Assembly: GCF_016093545.1 (NCBI RefSeq)
Contig: NZ_JADKYX010000021.1
Coordinates: forward strand, 62,001 to 126,000
DNA: 64,000 bases
Reading direction: 5' to 3'
DNA from: Massilia rhizosphaerae
GTDB lineage: Bacteria > Pseudomonadota > Gammaproteobacteria > Burkholderiales > Burkholderiaceae_D
In this document: positions 16,958 to 26,261 of the stretch, piece by piece
How the letters are laid out: the number at the start of each line of letters is the position of its first letter
How positions within the stretch are numbered: the stretch's first letter is position 1
The notes under the pieces: generated by a model
The model's database searches: none
Seen by the model: the letters and a program-made list of their open reading frames with translations, nothing else
Told to the model about the DNA's origin: nothing
Program-made: the position numbers and the translations under genes

Positions 16958-17866
16958 ATGGCAGCGATTACTGCAGCGATGGTTGGCGAACTGCGCGCCA
17001 AGACCGACGCCCCGATGATGGAATGCAAGAAGGCACTGAACGAAGCCGACGGCGACATGGCACGTGCCGAAGAGATCCTGCGCGTCAAGCTGGGCGGCAA
17101 GGCCTCGAAAGCGGCATCGCGCATCACCGCTGAAGGCGTTGTGGCCGCTTACGTCGCCGGCAACGTCGGCGCGCTGGTCGAAGTCAATAGCGAAACCGAC
17201 TTCGTCGCCAAGAACGACGACTTCCTGGCCATGTGCAACCTGGCCGCCAAGCTGGTCGCCGAGAACAACCCGGCCGACGTCGCCGCCCTGGCCGCCCTGC
17301 CGGTCGACGGCAAGACGTTCGACGACGTGCGTACGGCACTGATCGGTAAAATCGGCGAGAATATGACTGTTCGCCGCTTCCAGCGCTTCGAAACCACGGG
17401 CAAGCTGGCGTCGTACCTGCACGGCACCCGCATCGGCGTGATCGTCGACTACGACGGTGCCGACGAGCAAGTCGGTAAGGACGTCGCCATGCACATCGCC
17501 GCGATGAAGCCGGTCGCCCTGTCGGCAGAGCAAGTGCCGGCCGACCTGATCGAGAAAGAGCGTTCGGTTGCCCAGCTGAAAGCCAAGGAAGACGCCGACA
17601 AGGCCGTCGCCGAAGGCAAGCAGCCGCAATCGGCCGAGATCGTCGCCAAGCGTATCGACGGCGCCGTTCAGAAATACCTGAAGGAAGTGTCGCTGTTCAA
17701 CCAGGCATTCGTGAAGAACGACAAGCAAAGCGTCGAGCAGATGCTGAAGGCCGCCAACACGACCGTGAAGGGATTCACGATGTACGTGGTCGGCGAAGGC
17801 ATCGAGAAGAAAGTCGACGACTTCGCAGCAGAAGTGGCAGCCCAGATGGCTGCTGCCAAGCAGTAA
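16958..17866 (+). CDS. tsf: Elongation factor Ts
   Basis: EF-Ts is the nucleotide exchange factor that releases GDP from EF-Tu. The 302-residue protein has the N-terminal UBA-like module with TDAPMMECKKALNEADGD and the core region with NVGALVEVNSETDFVAKND, both diagnostic. AGGAG lies before the ATG. A strong terminator follows at 17875, so rpsB-tsf is a separate transcription unit from pyrH. Confidence 0.99.
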   Translation: MAAITAAMVGELRAKTDAPMMECKKALNEADGDMARAEEILRVKLGGKASKAASRITAEGVVAAYVAGNVGALVEVNSETDFVAKNDDFLAMCNLAAKLVAENNPADVAALAALPVDGKTFDDVRTALIGKIGENMTVRRFQRFETTGKLASYLHGTRIGVIVDYDGADEQVGKDVAMHIAAMKPVALSAEQVPADLIEKERSVAQLKAKEDADKAVAEGKQPQSAEIVAKRIDGAVQKYLKEVSLFNQAFVKNDKQSVEQMLKAANTTVKGFTMYVVGEGIEKKVDDFAAEVAAQMAAAKQ

Positions 17867-17874
17867 TAAAGAGA

Positions 17875-17896
17875 ACGGGCCGCAAGGCCCGTTTTT
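17875..17896 (+). terminator. Intrinsic terminator after tsf
   Basis: ACGGGCC (17875-17881), loop GCAA, GGCCCGT (17886-17892), then a run of T. It is a compact, near-ideal rho-independent terminator eight bases after the tsf stop. Confidence 0.9.
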
Positions 17897-17913
17897 ACAA
17901 CCGGTTGTAAGAC

Positions 17914-17989
17914 CGTAGGGTGGGCACCCTGTGCCCACCAATGCATGCGTCACGTGAACGCATGGTGGGCACGGGGTGCCCACCCTACG
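17914..17989. repeat. REP-like double-hairpin palindrome, copy 1
   Basis: Outer ends CGTAGGG and CCCTACG enclose two adjacent hairpins, each made of GGTGGGCAC, a 3-base loop and GTGCCCACC, separated by about 25 variable bases. Near-identical elements lie at 37569 and 49147 and a half element at 45804, all at gene ends or between genes. The form is that of BIME/REP elements, which are moved by RAYT transposases in other genomes. This copy sits between the tsf terminator and pyrH. Confidence 0.9.
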
Positions 17990-18054
17990 TCCATCGGGGT
18001 GATTCCTCGATGGACGAACAGAAACAAACACATCTATTCTTAGGAGCCCCATTC

Positions 18055-18771
18055 ATGACAAAACCAGCCTACCAACGAGTCCTCCTCAAACTGTCTGGCG
18101 AAGCGCTGATGGGCGACGATCCGTTCGGCATCAACCGCGCCACCATCGAACGCATGGTCGCCGACGTCGCGGAGGTGTCGAAGCTGGGTGTGGAACTGGC
18201 GGTGGTGATTGGCGGCGGTAACATCTTCCGCGGCGTGGCGCCGGGCGCGCAGGGCATGGACCGCGCGACGGCCGACTACATGGGGATGCTGGCCACCGTG
18301 ATGAATGCGCTTGCGCTGGCCGACGCCATGCGCCAGCAGGGCATCACGGCGCGCGTGATGTCGGCCATCGGCATCGAGCAGGTGGTCGAGCCGTACGTGC
18401 GCCCGAAGGCGCTGCAATACCTGGAAGAGGGCAAGGTCGTCGTGTTCGCCGCAGGCACGGGCAACCCCTTCTTCACCACCGACACCGCCGCCGCGCTGCG
18501 CGGTTCGGAAATCTCGGCCGAAATTGTGTTGAAGGCAACCAAGGTCGATGGCGTATATACTGCCGATCCCAAGAAGGATCCGCACGCGACCCGCTACGAG
18601 TCGATCTCGTTCGACGAAGCGATCGCCAAGCACCTGCAGGTGATGGACGCCACCGCGTTCGCCCTGTGCCGCGACCAGAAGCTGCCGATCAAAGTGTTCT
18701 CGATCGTCAAGCCGGGGGCGCTCAAGCGCGTGATCATGGGCGAGGACGAGGGTACACTCGTACACGTTTAA
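18055..18771 (+). CDS. pyrH: UMP kinase
   Basis: The enzyme phosphorylates UMP to UDP in pyrimidine synthesis and belongs to the amino-acid kinase fold. The 238-residue protein from the ATG at 18055 (MTKPAYQRVLLKLSGEALMG) shows the nucleotide-binding VVIGGGNIFRG segment, the hexamer-type region TADYMGMLATVMNALALADA and the ATP-site region KATKVDGVYTADP. TAGGAG nine bases upstream fixes this start; the longer frame upstream runs through the REP element and is not coding. It begins the pyrH-frr unit. Confidence 0.98.
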   Translation: MTKPAYQRVLLKLSGEALMGDDPFGINRATIERMVADVAEVSKLGVELAVVIGGGNIFRGVAPGAQGMDRATADYMGMLATVMNALALADAMRQQGITARVMSAIGIEQVVEPYVRPKALQYLEEGKVVVFAAGTGNPFFTTDTAAALRGSEISAEIVLKATKVDGVYTADPKKDPHATRYESISFDEAIAKHLQVMDATAFALCRDQKLPIKVFSIVKPGALKRVIMGEDEGTLVHV

Positions 18772-18798
18772 TCAATTTTAGAAATACAGGAGAGCAGC

Positions 18799-19359
18799 AT
18801 GTCCGTCGCTGACGTTAAAAAAAGTGCCCAGGATAAGATGGCCAAGTCCATCGAAACCCTGAGAAGCAACCTGGCCAAGGTTCGCACCGGCCGCGCCCAC
18901 ACCGGCATCCTGGACCACGTGATGGTCGATTACTATGGTTCGCCGACCGCGCTGCCGATGGTCGCCAACCTGACCCTCATCGACGCCCGCACGATCGGCG
19001 TCCAGCCGTACGAAAAGAAAATGCTGAGCGTCGTCGAAAAGGCGATCCGCGAGTCCGACCTGGGCCTGAACCCGTCGACCTTCGGCGACATGGTGCGCGT
19101 GCCGACCCCGGCCCTGACGGAAGAACGCCGCAAGGAAATGGTCAAGCTGTGCAAATCGGAAGCGGAAGACGCGAAGATCGCCGTCCGCAACGTGCGCCGC
19201 GACGCCAACGAGCAGTTGAAGAAGCTGGTCAAGGACAAGGCGATCTCGGAAGACGACGAGCGCCGCGCCCAGGACGACGTCCAGAAGATGACCGACAAGG
19301 CCGTCGTCGACATCGACAAGCTGGTTGCCGAAAAAGAAAAAGAAGTCATGACGGTGTGA
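18799..19359 (+). CDS. frr: Ribosome recycling factor
   Basis: RRF splits post-termination ribosomes together with EF-G. The 186-residue length is typical, and the family's features are present: a start with KMAKSIETLRSNLAKVRTGR, the central GDMVRVPTPALTEERRKEM and a C-terminal helix rich in Lys/Glu. CAGGAG precedes the ATG. It lies 27 bases after pyrH, in the conserved pyrH-frr-uppS order. Confidence 0.99.
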   Translation: MSVADVKKSAQDKMAKSIETLRSNLAKVRTGRAHTGILDHVMVDYYGSPTALPMVANLTLIDARTIGVQPYEKKMLSVVEKAIRESDLGLNPSTFGDMVRVPTPALTEERRKEMVKLCKSEAEDAKIAVRNVRRDANEQLKKLVKDKAISEDDERRAQDDVQKMTDKAVVDIDKLVAEKEKEVMTV

Positions 19360-19403
19360 TCCATGTTGCGGCGCCTGTGCGCCGCGGGTATCGTTGTGGA
19401 CAT

Positions 19404-19433
19404 CGGACCGGCAGGCAAGGCCTGACCGGTCCG
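19404..19433 (+). terminator. Long hairpin between frr and uppS
   Basis: CGGACCGG (19404-19411) with CCGGTCCG (19426-19433), and inside it CAGGC/GCCTG with a 3-base loop: a 13-bp stem with one bulged A. The tract after it (TTCCACCTTTTG) is only partly T-rich, so it may attenuate or stabilise the frr transcript more than end it. Confidence 0.55.
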
Positions 19434-19490
19434 TTCCACCTTTTGTTGCTATCCTCCTGCAGTCCGTTTGACCGCCATTTGGCCCGATTT

Positions 19491-20249
19491 ATGATTTTCA
19501 AAAGTTCGACCACCGCAGTTCCGGAAGCGCCCAAGGTGCCGCGTCATATCGCCATCATCATGGATGGCAATGGCCGCTGGGCGACCAAGCGCCTGCTGCC
19601 CCGCGTGGCCGGCCACGTCAAGGGTGTGGACGCCGTGCGCAAGATCGTCGAAGCGTGCGTGGAACGCGGCGTCGAATACCTGACGCTGTTCGCGTTTTCG
19701 TCGGAAAACTGGCGCCGTCCCGCCGACGAGGTGTCCTACCTGATGGGCTTGTTCGTCACGGCGCTCGAGCGCGAAGTGGCGAAGATGCATGCCAATAACA
19801 TCCGCCTGAAAGTGGTGGGCGACCTGTCGCGCTTCTCCCCCAAGCTGCAGGACATGATCGCCAACGCCGAGCGCCGCACCGCGAACAACTCGCGCCTGAC
19901 CGTCACCGTGTGCGCCAACTACGGCGGCCGCTGGGACATCATGCAGGCGACCGGCAAGATGGTCGCCGCCAACCCGGGCGTGACGGAATACACCGAGGAG
20001 ATGCTGGCACCGCACCTGGCGATGGCCTACGCGCCCGAGCCCGACCTGTTCATCCGCACGGGCGGCGAGGAGCGCATCTCCAACTTCCTCCTGTGGCAGC
20101 TCGCGTATTCGGAGCTGTACTTCACCGACGCCTTCTGGCCGGACTTTTCGCCCGAGTCGCTCGACACGGCGATCGCGTCCTACCAGAGCCGGGAACGCCG
20201 CTTCGGCCGCACCGGCGAGCAGGTCGCCAACAAGGCCAAGACAAACTGA
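19491..20249 (+). CDS. uppS: Isoprenyl transferase (undecaprenyl diphosphate synthase)
   Basis: The enzyme condenses isopentenyl diphosphate units onto farnesyl diphosphate, giving the C55 lipid carrier for peptidoglycan and polysaccharides. The 252-residue protein has the family's IIMDGNGRWATKR (catalytic Asp), the loop FAFSSENWRRP and the late IRTGGEERISNFLLWQLAYSE region. The start at 19491 (MIFKSSTTAV) has no strong ribosome-binding site; no better in-frame start is seen. The stop overlaps cdsA by one base (TGATG). Confidence 0.97.
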   Translation: MIFKSSTTAVPEAPKVPRHIAIIMDGNGRWATKRLLPRVAGHVKGVDAVRKIVEACVERGVEYLTLFAFSSENWRRPADEVSYLMGLFVTALEREVAKMHANNIRLKVVGDLSRFSPKLQDMIANAERRTANNSRLTVTVCANYGGRWDIMQATGKMVAANPGVTEYTEEMLAPHLAMAYAPEPDLFIRTGGEERISNFLLWQLAYSELYFTDAFWPDFSPESLDTAIASYQSRERRFGRTGEQVANKAKTN

Positions 20250-21076
20250 TGCTTAGAACCCGCGTCATTACCGCCGTCGTGCTGCTGGCAGTGTTGCTGC
20301 CAGTCCTTTACTTCAACAATTACACGGCGTTCGCGGTGGTGGCGACGGTGTTCTTCGGCGCCGCCATCTGGGAGTGCTTCCGGCTGTTCAACCCGGAGAC
20401 GCACAATGCCCACGTGATCGCCATCGTGTGGGCGGCCGTGTTCGCGATGGCCGTGTTCACGGGACATACGAATCTGTCGTTCTGGGCCGCGCTCAGCGTC
20501 GCGCTGTGGATCGCCCGGTTCGCGCCGTCGCTGAAGATGGGCCTGCCGCCGCTGCACACGCCCGCGAATACGCTGCTGTCCCTGGTGTACGCGTTCGCCG
20601 TGGTCGGCTGCTTCGCCGCCATCGTCGACCTGTATTCCCATTCGCCGCTGTTCCTGCTGTCCGTGCTCGCGATCGTGTGGGTGGCCGATATCGGCGCCTA
20701 TTTCTCCGGCAAGGCCTTCGGCAAGCGCAAGCTGGCGCCCTCGATCTCGCCCGGCAAGTCGTGGGAAGGCGCGATCGGCGGCGGCATCGCCGTGCTCGTG
20801 CTGGGCGGCCTGTCGGTCCAGTTCGGCGGCGACGCCTTTGCGAACACCTTCGCCGCGCGCGTCCAGCATCACTACGGCTGGCCCGCGCTCGTCGTGGTGC
20901 TCGTGCTGATGGTTGCCGCCAGCATCGTCGGCGACCTGTTCGAATCCCAACTCAAGCGGCGCGCGGGCATGAAGGACAGCAGCAACCTGCTGCCCGGCCA
21001 TGGCGGCGTGCTCGACCGCATCGACGCGCTGGTCCCGGTGCTGCCGCTGGCCGCCCTGATCGGCGCGCGGCTGTAA
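20249..21076 (+). CDS. cdsA: Phosphatidate cytidylyltransferase
   Basis: CdsA makes CDP-diacylglycerol from phosphatidic acid and CTP, the branch point of phospholipid synthesis, in the inner membrane. The 275-residue protein is strongly hydrophobic (about eight helices) and contains the family signature near the C-terminus: SQLKRRAGMKDSSN followed by LLPGHGGVLDRID. The start codon overlaps the uppS stop (TGATG), indicating translational coupling. Confidence 0.97.
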   Translation: MLRTRVITAVVLLAVLLPVLYFNNYTAFAVVATVFFGAAIWECFRLFNPETHNAHVIAIVWAAVFAMAVFTGHTNLSFWAALSVALWIARFAPSLKMGLPPLHTPANTLLSLVYAFAVVGCFAAIVDLYSHSPLFLLSVLAIVWVADIGAYFSGKAFGKRKLAPSISPGKSWEGAIGGGIAVLVLGGLSVQFGGDAFANTFAARVQHHYGWPALVVVLVLMVAASIVGDLFESQLKRRAGMKDSSNLLPGHGGVLDRIDALVPVLPLAALIGARL

Positions 21077-21167
21077 GACCAGGCTGCTTCAACGCGGGCG
21101 GGCGCCGTCGCGGCGCGCGCCGTGCCAGAATCACTCAGCATCTGCCCGTGTTGGAGCGACCTTGACA

Positions 21168-22355
21168 ATGGAACGCAACATGCAACACATCACTATTCTG
21201 GGCGCCACCGGTTCGATCGGCGTCTCGACCCTCGACGTGCTCGCGCGTCATCCCGACAAATACCGTGTCTACGCACTGTCCGCGCATGAACGCGTGGACG
21301 CGCTGGCCGCGCAATGCCGCGTGTTCCGGCCGCGGCGCGCCGTCGTCGGCTCGCCCGACGCCGCGGCGCGCCTGCGCGAGCTGCTGGCCGGCCTGCCCAT
21401 CGACGTCGACCACGGCGAGGCGGCGCTGTGCGAGATCGCATCCAGCCCGGACACGGACACGGTGATGGCCGCCATCGTCGGCGCCGCCGGCCTCCCGCCC
21501 ACGCTCGCGGCCGCGCGCGCGGGCAAGAAGGTCCTGCTGGCGAACAAGGAAGCGCTCGTCATGTCCGGCCAGCTGTTCATGGACGCCGTCAAGGAACACA
21601 AGGCCACGCTGCTCCCCATCGATTCCGAGCACAACGCCATCTTCCAGTCGCTGCCGGGCACGTACGGACGTTCGCCCGACGCGGCCGGCGTGGCCAGGAT
21701 CCTGCTGACGGCGTCGGGCGGTCCGTTCCTGCAGCGCGCCGTCGACACGCTGGAACACGTGACGCCGGAAGAAGCCTGCAAGCATCCGAACTGGGCGATG
21801 GGCCGCAAGATCTCCGTCGACTCCGCCACGATGATGAACAAGGGCCTCGAAGTGATCGAGGCGCACTGGCTGTTCGGCGCGCCGGCCGACCGCATCGAGG
21901 TCGTCATCCACCCGCAGAGCGTGATCCACTCGATGGTGTCGTACGTGGACGGTTCCGTGCTCGCCCAGCTGGGCAACCCGGACATGCGCACGCCCATCGC
22001 CCACGCGCTCGCCTACCCGGAACGCATCGATTCCGGCGTGGCCCAGCTCGACCTGACGCAATGGGCCGCGCTGGCGTTCCACAAGCCCGACTTCGATCGC
22101 TTCCCCTGCCTGGCGCTCGCCTTCGACGCCTTGCGCGCGGGCGGCACGGCGCCCGCCTTGCTGAACGCGGCGAACGAAGTCGCGGTCCAAGCATTCCTGG
22201 AGCGCCGCATCGGCTTTCGCGCCATCGACCGCGTCGTGCGCCGCGTGATGGACGAGAACCCGCACGGCGCGGCTTCCAGCATCGAGGCCGTGATGGCCCA
22301 GGACGCGCGCGCCCGCGCCGCGGCCGAGCGCATCGTGCATGCGCTGTCAGCATGA
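21168..22355 (+). CDS. dxr: 1-deoxy-D-xylulose 5-phosphate reductoisomerase
   Basis: This is the second step of the MEP pathway: deoxyxylulose phosphate to methylerythritol phosphate with NADPH. The protein shows the NADPH-binding ILGATGSIGVSTLDVL, the LLANKEALVMSG motif, the metal-site region LLPIDSEHNAIFQ, ASGGPF, and NKGLEVIEAHWLFG plus HPQSVIHSMV. A GGAG at 21153-21156 suits the ATG at 21168 (spacer 11) or a TTG at 21162 (spacer 5); the ATG at 21180 is too far away. I chose 21168 (395 residues). It supplies isoprenoid precursors to the neighbouring uppS. Confidence 0.97.
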   Translation: MERNMQHITILGATGSIGVSTLDVLARHPDKYRVYALSAHERVDALAAQCRVFRPRRAVVGSPDAAARLRELLAGLPIDVDHGEAALCEIASSPDTDTVMAAIVGAAGLPPTLAAARAGKKVLLANKEALVMSGQLFMDAVKEHKATLLPIDSEHNAIFQSLPGTYGRSPDAAGVARILLTASGGPFLQRAVDTLEHVTPEEACKHPNWAMGRKISVDSATMMNKGLEVIEAHWLFGAPADRIEVVIHPQSVIHSMVSYVDGSVLAQLGNPDMRTPIAHALAYPERIDSGVAQLDLTQWAALAFHKPDFDRFPCLALAFDALRAGGTAPALLNAANEVAVQAFLERRIGFRAIDRVVRRVMDENPHGAASSIEAVMAQDARARAAAERIVHALSA

Positions 22356-22395
22356 GGTGATGGCACCTACACGCGGGTACTGACGGGAGAAAACC

Positions 22396-23742
22396 ATGAA
22401 CCTGATCCACACCCTGCTGGCCTTCGTCCTGGCGCTGGGCCCCCTGATCATCTTCCACGAGCTGGGTCACTACGTCGTCGCGCGCCTGTGCGGCGTGAAG
22501 GTGCTGCGCTTCTCGATCGGCATGGGACGTGTCGTGTGGTCGCGCCGCTTCGGCCCGGACCAGACGGAATGGGCCATCTCGGCGCTGCCCATCGGCGGCT
22601 ACGTCAAGATGCTCGACGAGCGCGATCCGTCCACCGCGCCCGCCAGCGAGGCCGACCTGCCGCGCGAATTCACGCGCCAGAACGTGTGGAAGCGCATCGC
22701 CATCGTGGCGGCGGGCCCGGTCGCCAACTTCATCCTCGCCATCGTCGTGATGGCCGCGCTGTTCATGCACGGGAAGCAGGAGCCGGGCACGCGCCTGCGC
22801 GCGATGCCGCAGACGGCCGCCGTGTACCAGGCCGGCGTGCGCGGCGGCGACGTCGTCACGGCCGTCAACGGCCGGCCCGTGCAGTCGTGGACGGAGCTGC
22901 GCTGGGAACTCGTGCGCGCCGCCATCGACAAGCATGCGGCCGAACTGACCCTGCGCGGTCCCGAGTCCGGCGCCGCCCCGTATCGCGCCGTGCTGCCGGC
23001 CGACCGCATGGCCGCGCTGGACGTGGACGGCGACGTGCTGGGCGCGCTCGGCATGCAGATGTGGCGCCCGCGGCCGACGGTCGACAAGGTGCTGCCGGAC
23101 GGCCCGGCCGCGCGCGCGGGCCTGCAGGCGGGCGACCTGGTGACGTCCATCGACGGCAAGCCCATACTGGACGGCATCGCCTTCATCGAGGCCGTGCGCG
23201 GCGCGGTCGGCAAGACGCTGCAGGTGGGCGTCCTGCGGGGCGACCGCCAGCTCGTCGTGCCGCTCACGCCCGAGCGCGACCCGCAGTCGGGCAAGGGCCT
23301 CGTGAAGCTGTTGATCGCGCAGGCGCCCGGGATGGTGACGGTGAAGGAGGGCCCGCTGGGCGCGTTCGCCAAGGGCGTAGAGCGCACGTGGGAGACGAGC
23401 GCGATGACCGTCAAGATGATCGCCAAGATGGTCGTGGGCGAGGTCTCGCTGAAGAACGTGACGGGCCCGATCACCATCGCGGACGTGGCCGGACAGACCG
23501 CGCGCTCGGGGCTCGAGCCCTTCCTCGAGTTCATCGCGTTCATCTCCATCAGCCTGGGTGTAATGAATCTGTTACCAATTCCCGTTCTGGACGGTGGCCA
23601 TTTGCTGTATTATTCGCTGGAAGTTTTGACCGGGCGCCCCTTGCCCGCGCGGATCGGCGAGATCGCGCAGCGTGCCGGGGTGGGCCTGCTGTTCATGCTG
23701 ATGGCGCTTGCCGTCTTCAACGACCTGGTGCGGCTGCTCTGA
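22396..23742 (+). CDS. rseP: RseP site-2 intramembrane zinc protease
   Basis: RseP cuts anti-sigma factor RseA (and remnant signal peptides) within the inner membrane, releasing sigma-E-type responses. The 448-residue protein has the zinc motif HELGH at residues 21-25 in the first helix, two PDZ domains in the periplasmic middle (about 120-300, for example PDGPAARAGLQAGDLVTSIDG) and the second zinc-ligand motif NLLPIPVLDGGHLLYY near 395-410. It precedes bamA, whose folding status the pathway monitors. Confidence 0.98.
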   Translation: MNLIHTLLAFVLALGPLIIFHELGHYVVARLCGVKVLRFSIGMGRVVWSRRFGPDQTEWAISALPIGGYVKMLDERDPSTAPASEADLPREFTRQNVWKRIAIVAAGPVANFILAIVVMAALFMHGKQEPGTRLRAMPQTAAVYQAGVRGGDVVTAVNGRPVQSWTELRWELVRAAIDKHAAELTLRGPESGAAPYRAVLPADRMAALDVDGDVLGALGMQMWRPRPTVDKVLPDGPAARAGLQAGDLVTSIDGKPILDGIAFIEAVRGAVGKTLQVGVLRGDRQLVVPLTPERDPQSGKGLVKLLIAQAPGMVTVKEGPLGAFAKGVERTWETSAMTVKMIAKMVVGEVSLKNVTGPITIADVAGQTARSGLEPFLEFIAFISISLGVMNLLPIPVLDGGHLLYYSLEVLTGRPLPARIGEIAQRAGVGLLFMLMALAVFNDLVRLL

Positions 23743-23750
23743 ACACACGG

Positions 23751-23792
23751 CACTCCGATACATACGCCGCGCCCGCGGCGGGCATCGGAGTG
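23751..23792 (+). other. Nested hairpin between rseP and bamA
   Basis: CACTCCGAT (23751-23759) pairs perfectly with ATCGGAGTG (23784-23792), and GCCGCG/GCGGCG pair inside. No T tract follows, so it is more likely an RNA processing, stability or protein-binding structure than a terminator. It begins eight bases after the rseP stop. Confidence 0.55.
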
Positions 23793-23865
23793 TCCGGCTC
23801 GAGCAGGACAAGCGCCGGCGAAGAACACGTAACGTTGTCCAATGACTGACCCATTGATCTAACCG

Positions 23866-26226
23866 ATGAATTTAAAACCCGAACGTTTTGCCCAGCCGCG
23901 TTTTGCCTTGCCCTCCCGTCGCAGCATGATCGGCGCCGCCGTGCTGGCCCTGTGTGCCGGCCACGCGTGGGCTGTCGCTCCCTTCGTCGTGAAGGACATC
24001 CGGGTCGAAGGCATCCAGCGGACCGAGGCAGGCACGGTGTTCAGCTACCTGCCGGTGCGCGTGGGCGAGACCTTCGACGACGAAAAAGGCACGGCGGCGA
24101 TCAAGGCGCTGTACGCCACCGGCTTCTTCAAGGACATCCGCCTGGAAGAGGAAAACGGCGTGCTCGTGGTGCTGGTCGAGGAACGTCCCGCCATCGCCTC
24201 CGTCGACTTCACCGGCACCAAGGAATTCGAAAAGGACATGCTCGTCAAGGCGCTGAAGGAAATCGGCGTCGGCGAGACCAAGATCTTCGACAAGGCGTCG
24301 GTCGACCGCGCCGAGCAGGAACTCAAGCGCCAGTACCTGTCGCACGGCCTGTACGGCGTCAAGATCACGACCACCGTCACCCCGATCGAGCGTAACCGCG
24401 TGAACATCATGTTCAACGTGGACGAGGGCGACGTCGCCAAGATCAAGCAGATCAACATCGTCGGCAACAAGGCGTTCTCCGACAAGGAACTGCGCGCGCT
24501 GCTGCAGCTGAACACGTCCGGCTGGTTCACGTGGTATTCGAAGGCCGACCAGTACTCGAAGCAGAAGCTGACGGGCGACCTGGAGACCATCAAGTCGTGG
24601 TACCTGAATCACGGCTACCTGGAAGTGAACGTCGAGTCCACGCAGGTCTCGATCACCCCGGACAAGAAGGACATCTACCTCACCATCAACATCACGGAAG
24701 GCGAGAAGTACACCGTCTCCGGCATCAAGATGGACGGCGAGATGTTCGGCCGCGAGCAGGAACTGAAGAACCTGATCCTGCTGAAGCCGGGCCAGACGTA
24801 CTCCGGCGACCTGCAGGAAGCGTCGAACAAGCGCATCGCCGACCGCCTGGCGAGCTTCGGCTACGCGTTCGCGAACGTCACCGCCAACCCGGAGATCAAC
24901 CGCGAGAAGCGCGAAGTCGCCTTCACGTTCTTCGTCGATCCGGGCAAGCGCGCCTACGTGCGCCACATGACCATCTCGGGCAACACGATCACCCGCGACG
25001 AAGTGATCCGCCGCGAATTCCGCCAGTTCGAGAGCTCGTGGTACGACCCGAACCGGGTGAAGCTGTCGCGCGACCGCGTCGACCGCCTCGGCTACTTCAA
25101 GGACGTGACGGTCGAGACGCCGGAAGCGCAGGGCACCAACGACGCCGTGGACGTGAACATCGCCGTCGTCGAAAAGCCGACCGGTAACTTCATGATCGGC
25201 GGCGCGTTCTCGCAGGCGGAAAAATTCACCTTCACCGCGTCCGTCACGCAGGCCAACTTCGCCGGCAGCGGCAACACCGTCGGCGTGGAACTGAACACGA
25301 GCCGCTACAACCGCACGATCTCGTTCGCCCAGACCAATCCGTACTTCACGGACGACGGCATCTCGCGCGCCTTCCAGCTGTACCTGCGCACGTCGCGCCC
25401 GCCCGCGCTGAACATCGGTTCGTACACCGTGCGCCAGCAGGGCGGCAACCTGACGTTCGGCGTGCCGTTCTCGGAAATCGACACCGTCTTCTTCGGCGCC
25501 GGCCTGGAAAAGACCCGCCTCGAGACCGACGAGAGCTCGCCGACGTTGTACCAGCAGTTCGTCATGCAGAACTCGAAGGATCCGACTGCGAAGGCCACGG
25601 GCGTGGGCACGGCGACGACGAACGCCATCCCGTTCACCGTGGCGTGGGGCCGCGATTCGCGCGATTCCGCCATCACCCCGACCCGCGGCCGCTACCAGCG
25701 CGCCAACCTGGAAGTCGACGTCGTCGGCGACGCCAAGTACTACCGCGTGGTGTACGACCACGAGTGGTATCGTCCGATCACGCGCTGGATGACGCTGGCG
25801 CTGAAGGGCGAGTTGGACTACGGCGCGGGCCTCGGCGGCAACGCCTACCCGGTCTTCAAGAACTTCTACGGCGGCGGCATCGGCTCGGTGCGCGGCTACG
25901 AAAGCTCGTCGCTGGGCATCGTCGACCCGCGCACGTACGACGCGCTGGGCGGCGCCAAGCGCGTGATCGGCAACGCCGAGCTGCAGTTCCCGTTCCCGGG
26001 CAGCGGCCAGGATCGTTCGCTGCGCTGGTTCACCTTCGCCGACACGGGCCAGGTCTACCAGGAGCACGAACCGATCCGCACGTCGCAGCTGCGCTACTCG
26101 GCGGGTATCGGCCTGTCGTGGATTTCCCCGGTGGGCCCGCTCAAGTTGAGTTATGCTAAGCCCTTGAACGCGAAGCCGGGCGATCGCCTGGAGCGCTTCC
26201 AGTTCCAGATGGGTACCGGTTTCTGA
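23866..26226 (+). CDS. bamA: Outer-membrane protein assembly factor BamA
   Basis: BamA is the core of the BAM complex that inserts beta-barrel proteins in the outer membrane. The 786-residue precursor has a signal peptide (cleavage near GHAWA, about residue 36), five POTRA domains (about 37-440; first FVVKDIRVEGIQRTEAGTVF) and a C-terminal barrel ending in Phe with the conserved loop-6 VRGYE motif. It lies upstream of skp, whose product escorts barrel proteins to it. This rseP-bamA-skp-lpxD order is standard. Confidence 0.98.
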   Translation: MNLKPERFAQPRFALPSRRSMIGAAVLALCAGHAWAVAPFVVKDIRVEGIQRTEAGTVFSYLPVRVGETFDDEKGTAAIKALYATGFFKDIRLEEENGVLVVLVEERPAIASVDFTGTKEFEKDMLVKALKEIGVGETKIFDKASVDRAEQELKRQYLSHGLYGVKITTTVTPIERNRVNIMFNVDEGDVAKIKQINIVGNKAFSDKELRALLQLNTSGWFTWYSKADQYSKQKLTGDLETIKSWYLNHGYLEVNVESTQVSITPDKKDIYLTINITEGEKYTVSGIKMDGEMFGREQELKNLILLKPGQTYSGDLQEASNKRIADRLASFGYAFANVTANPEINREKREVAFTFFVDPGKRAYVRHMTISGNTITRDEVIRREFRQFESSWYDPNRVKLSRDRVDRLGYFKDVTVETPEAQGTNDAVDVNIAVVEKPTGNFMIGGAFSQAEKFTFTASVTQANFAGSGNTVGVELNTSRYNRTISFAQTNPYFTDDGISRAFQLYLRTSRPPALNIGSYTVRQQGGNLTFGVPFSEIDTVFFGAGLEKTRLETDESSPTLYQQFVMQNSKDPTAKATGVGTATTNAIPFTVAWGRDSRDSAITPTRGRYQRANLEVDVVGDAKYYRVVYDHEWYRPITRWMTLALKGELDYGAGLGGNAYPVFKNFYGGGIGSVRGYESSSLGIVDPRTYDALGGAKRVIGNAELQFPFPGSGQDRSLRWFTFADTGQVYQEHEPIRTSQLRYSAGIGLSWISPVGPLKLSYAKPLNAKPGDRLERFQFQMGTGF

Positions 26227-26261
26227 TCCGGCCCATCGCCGAGACAAGGATTGCGAAGAAT

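Noticed and set aside
23872..26247. An antisense frame of 791 codons opposite bamA
   Set aside because: Same reason: composition typical of antisense frames; bamA is certain.
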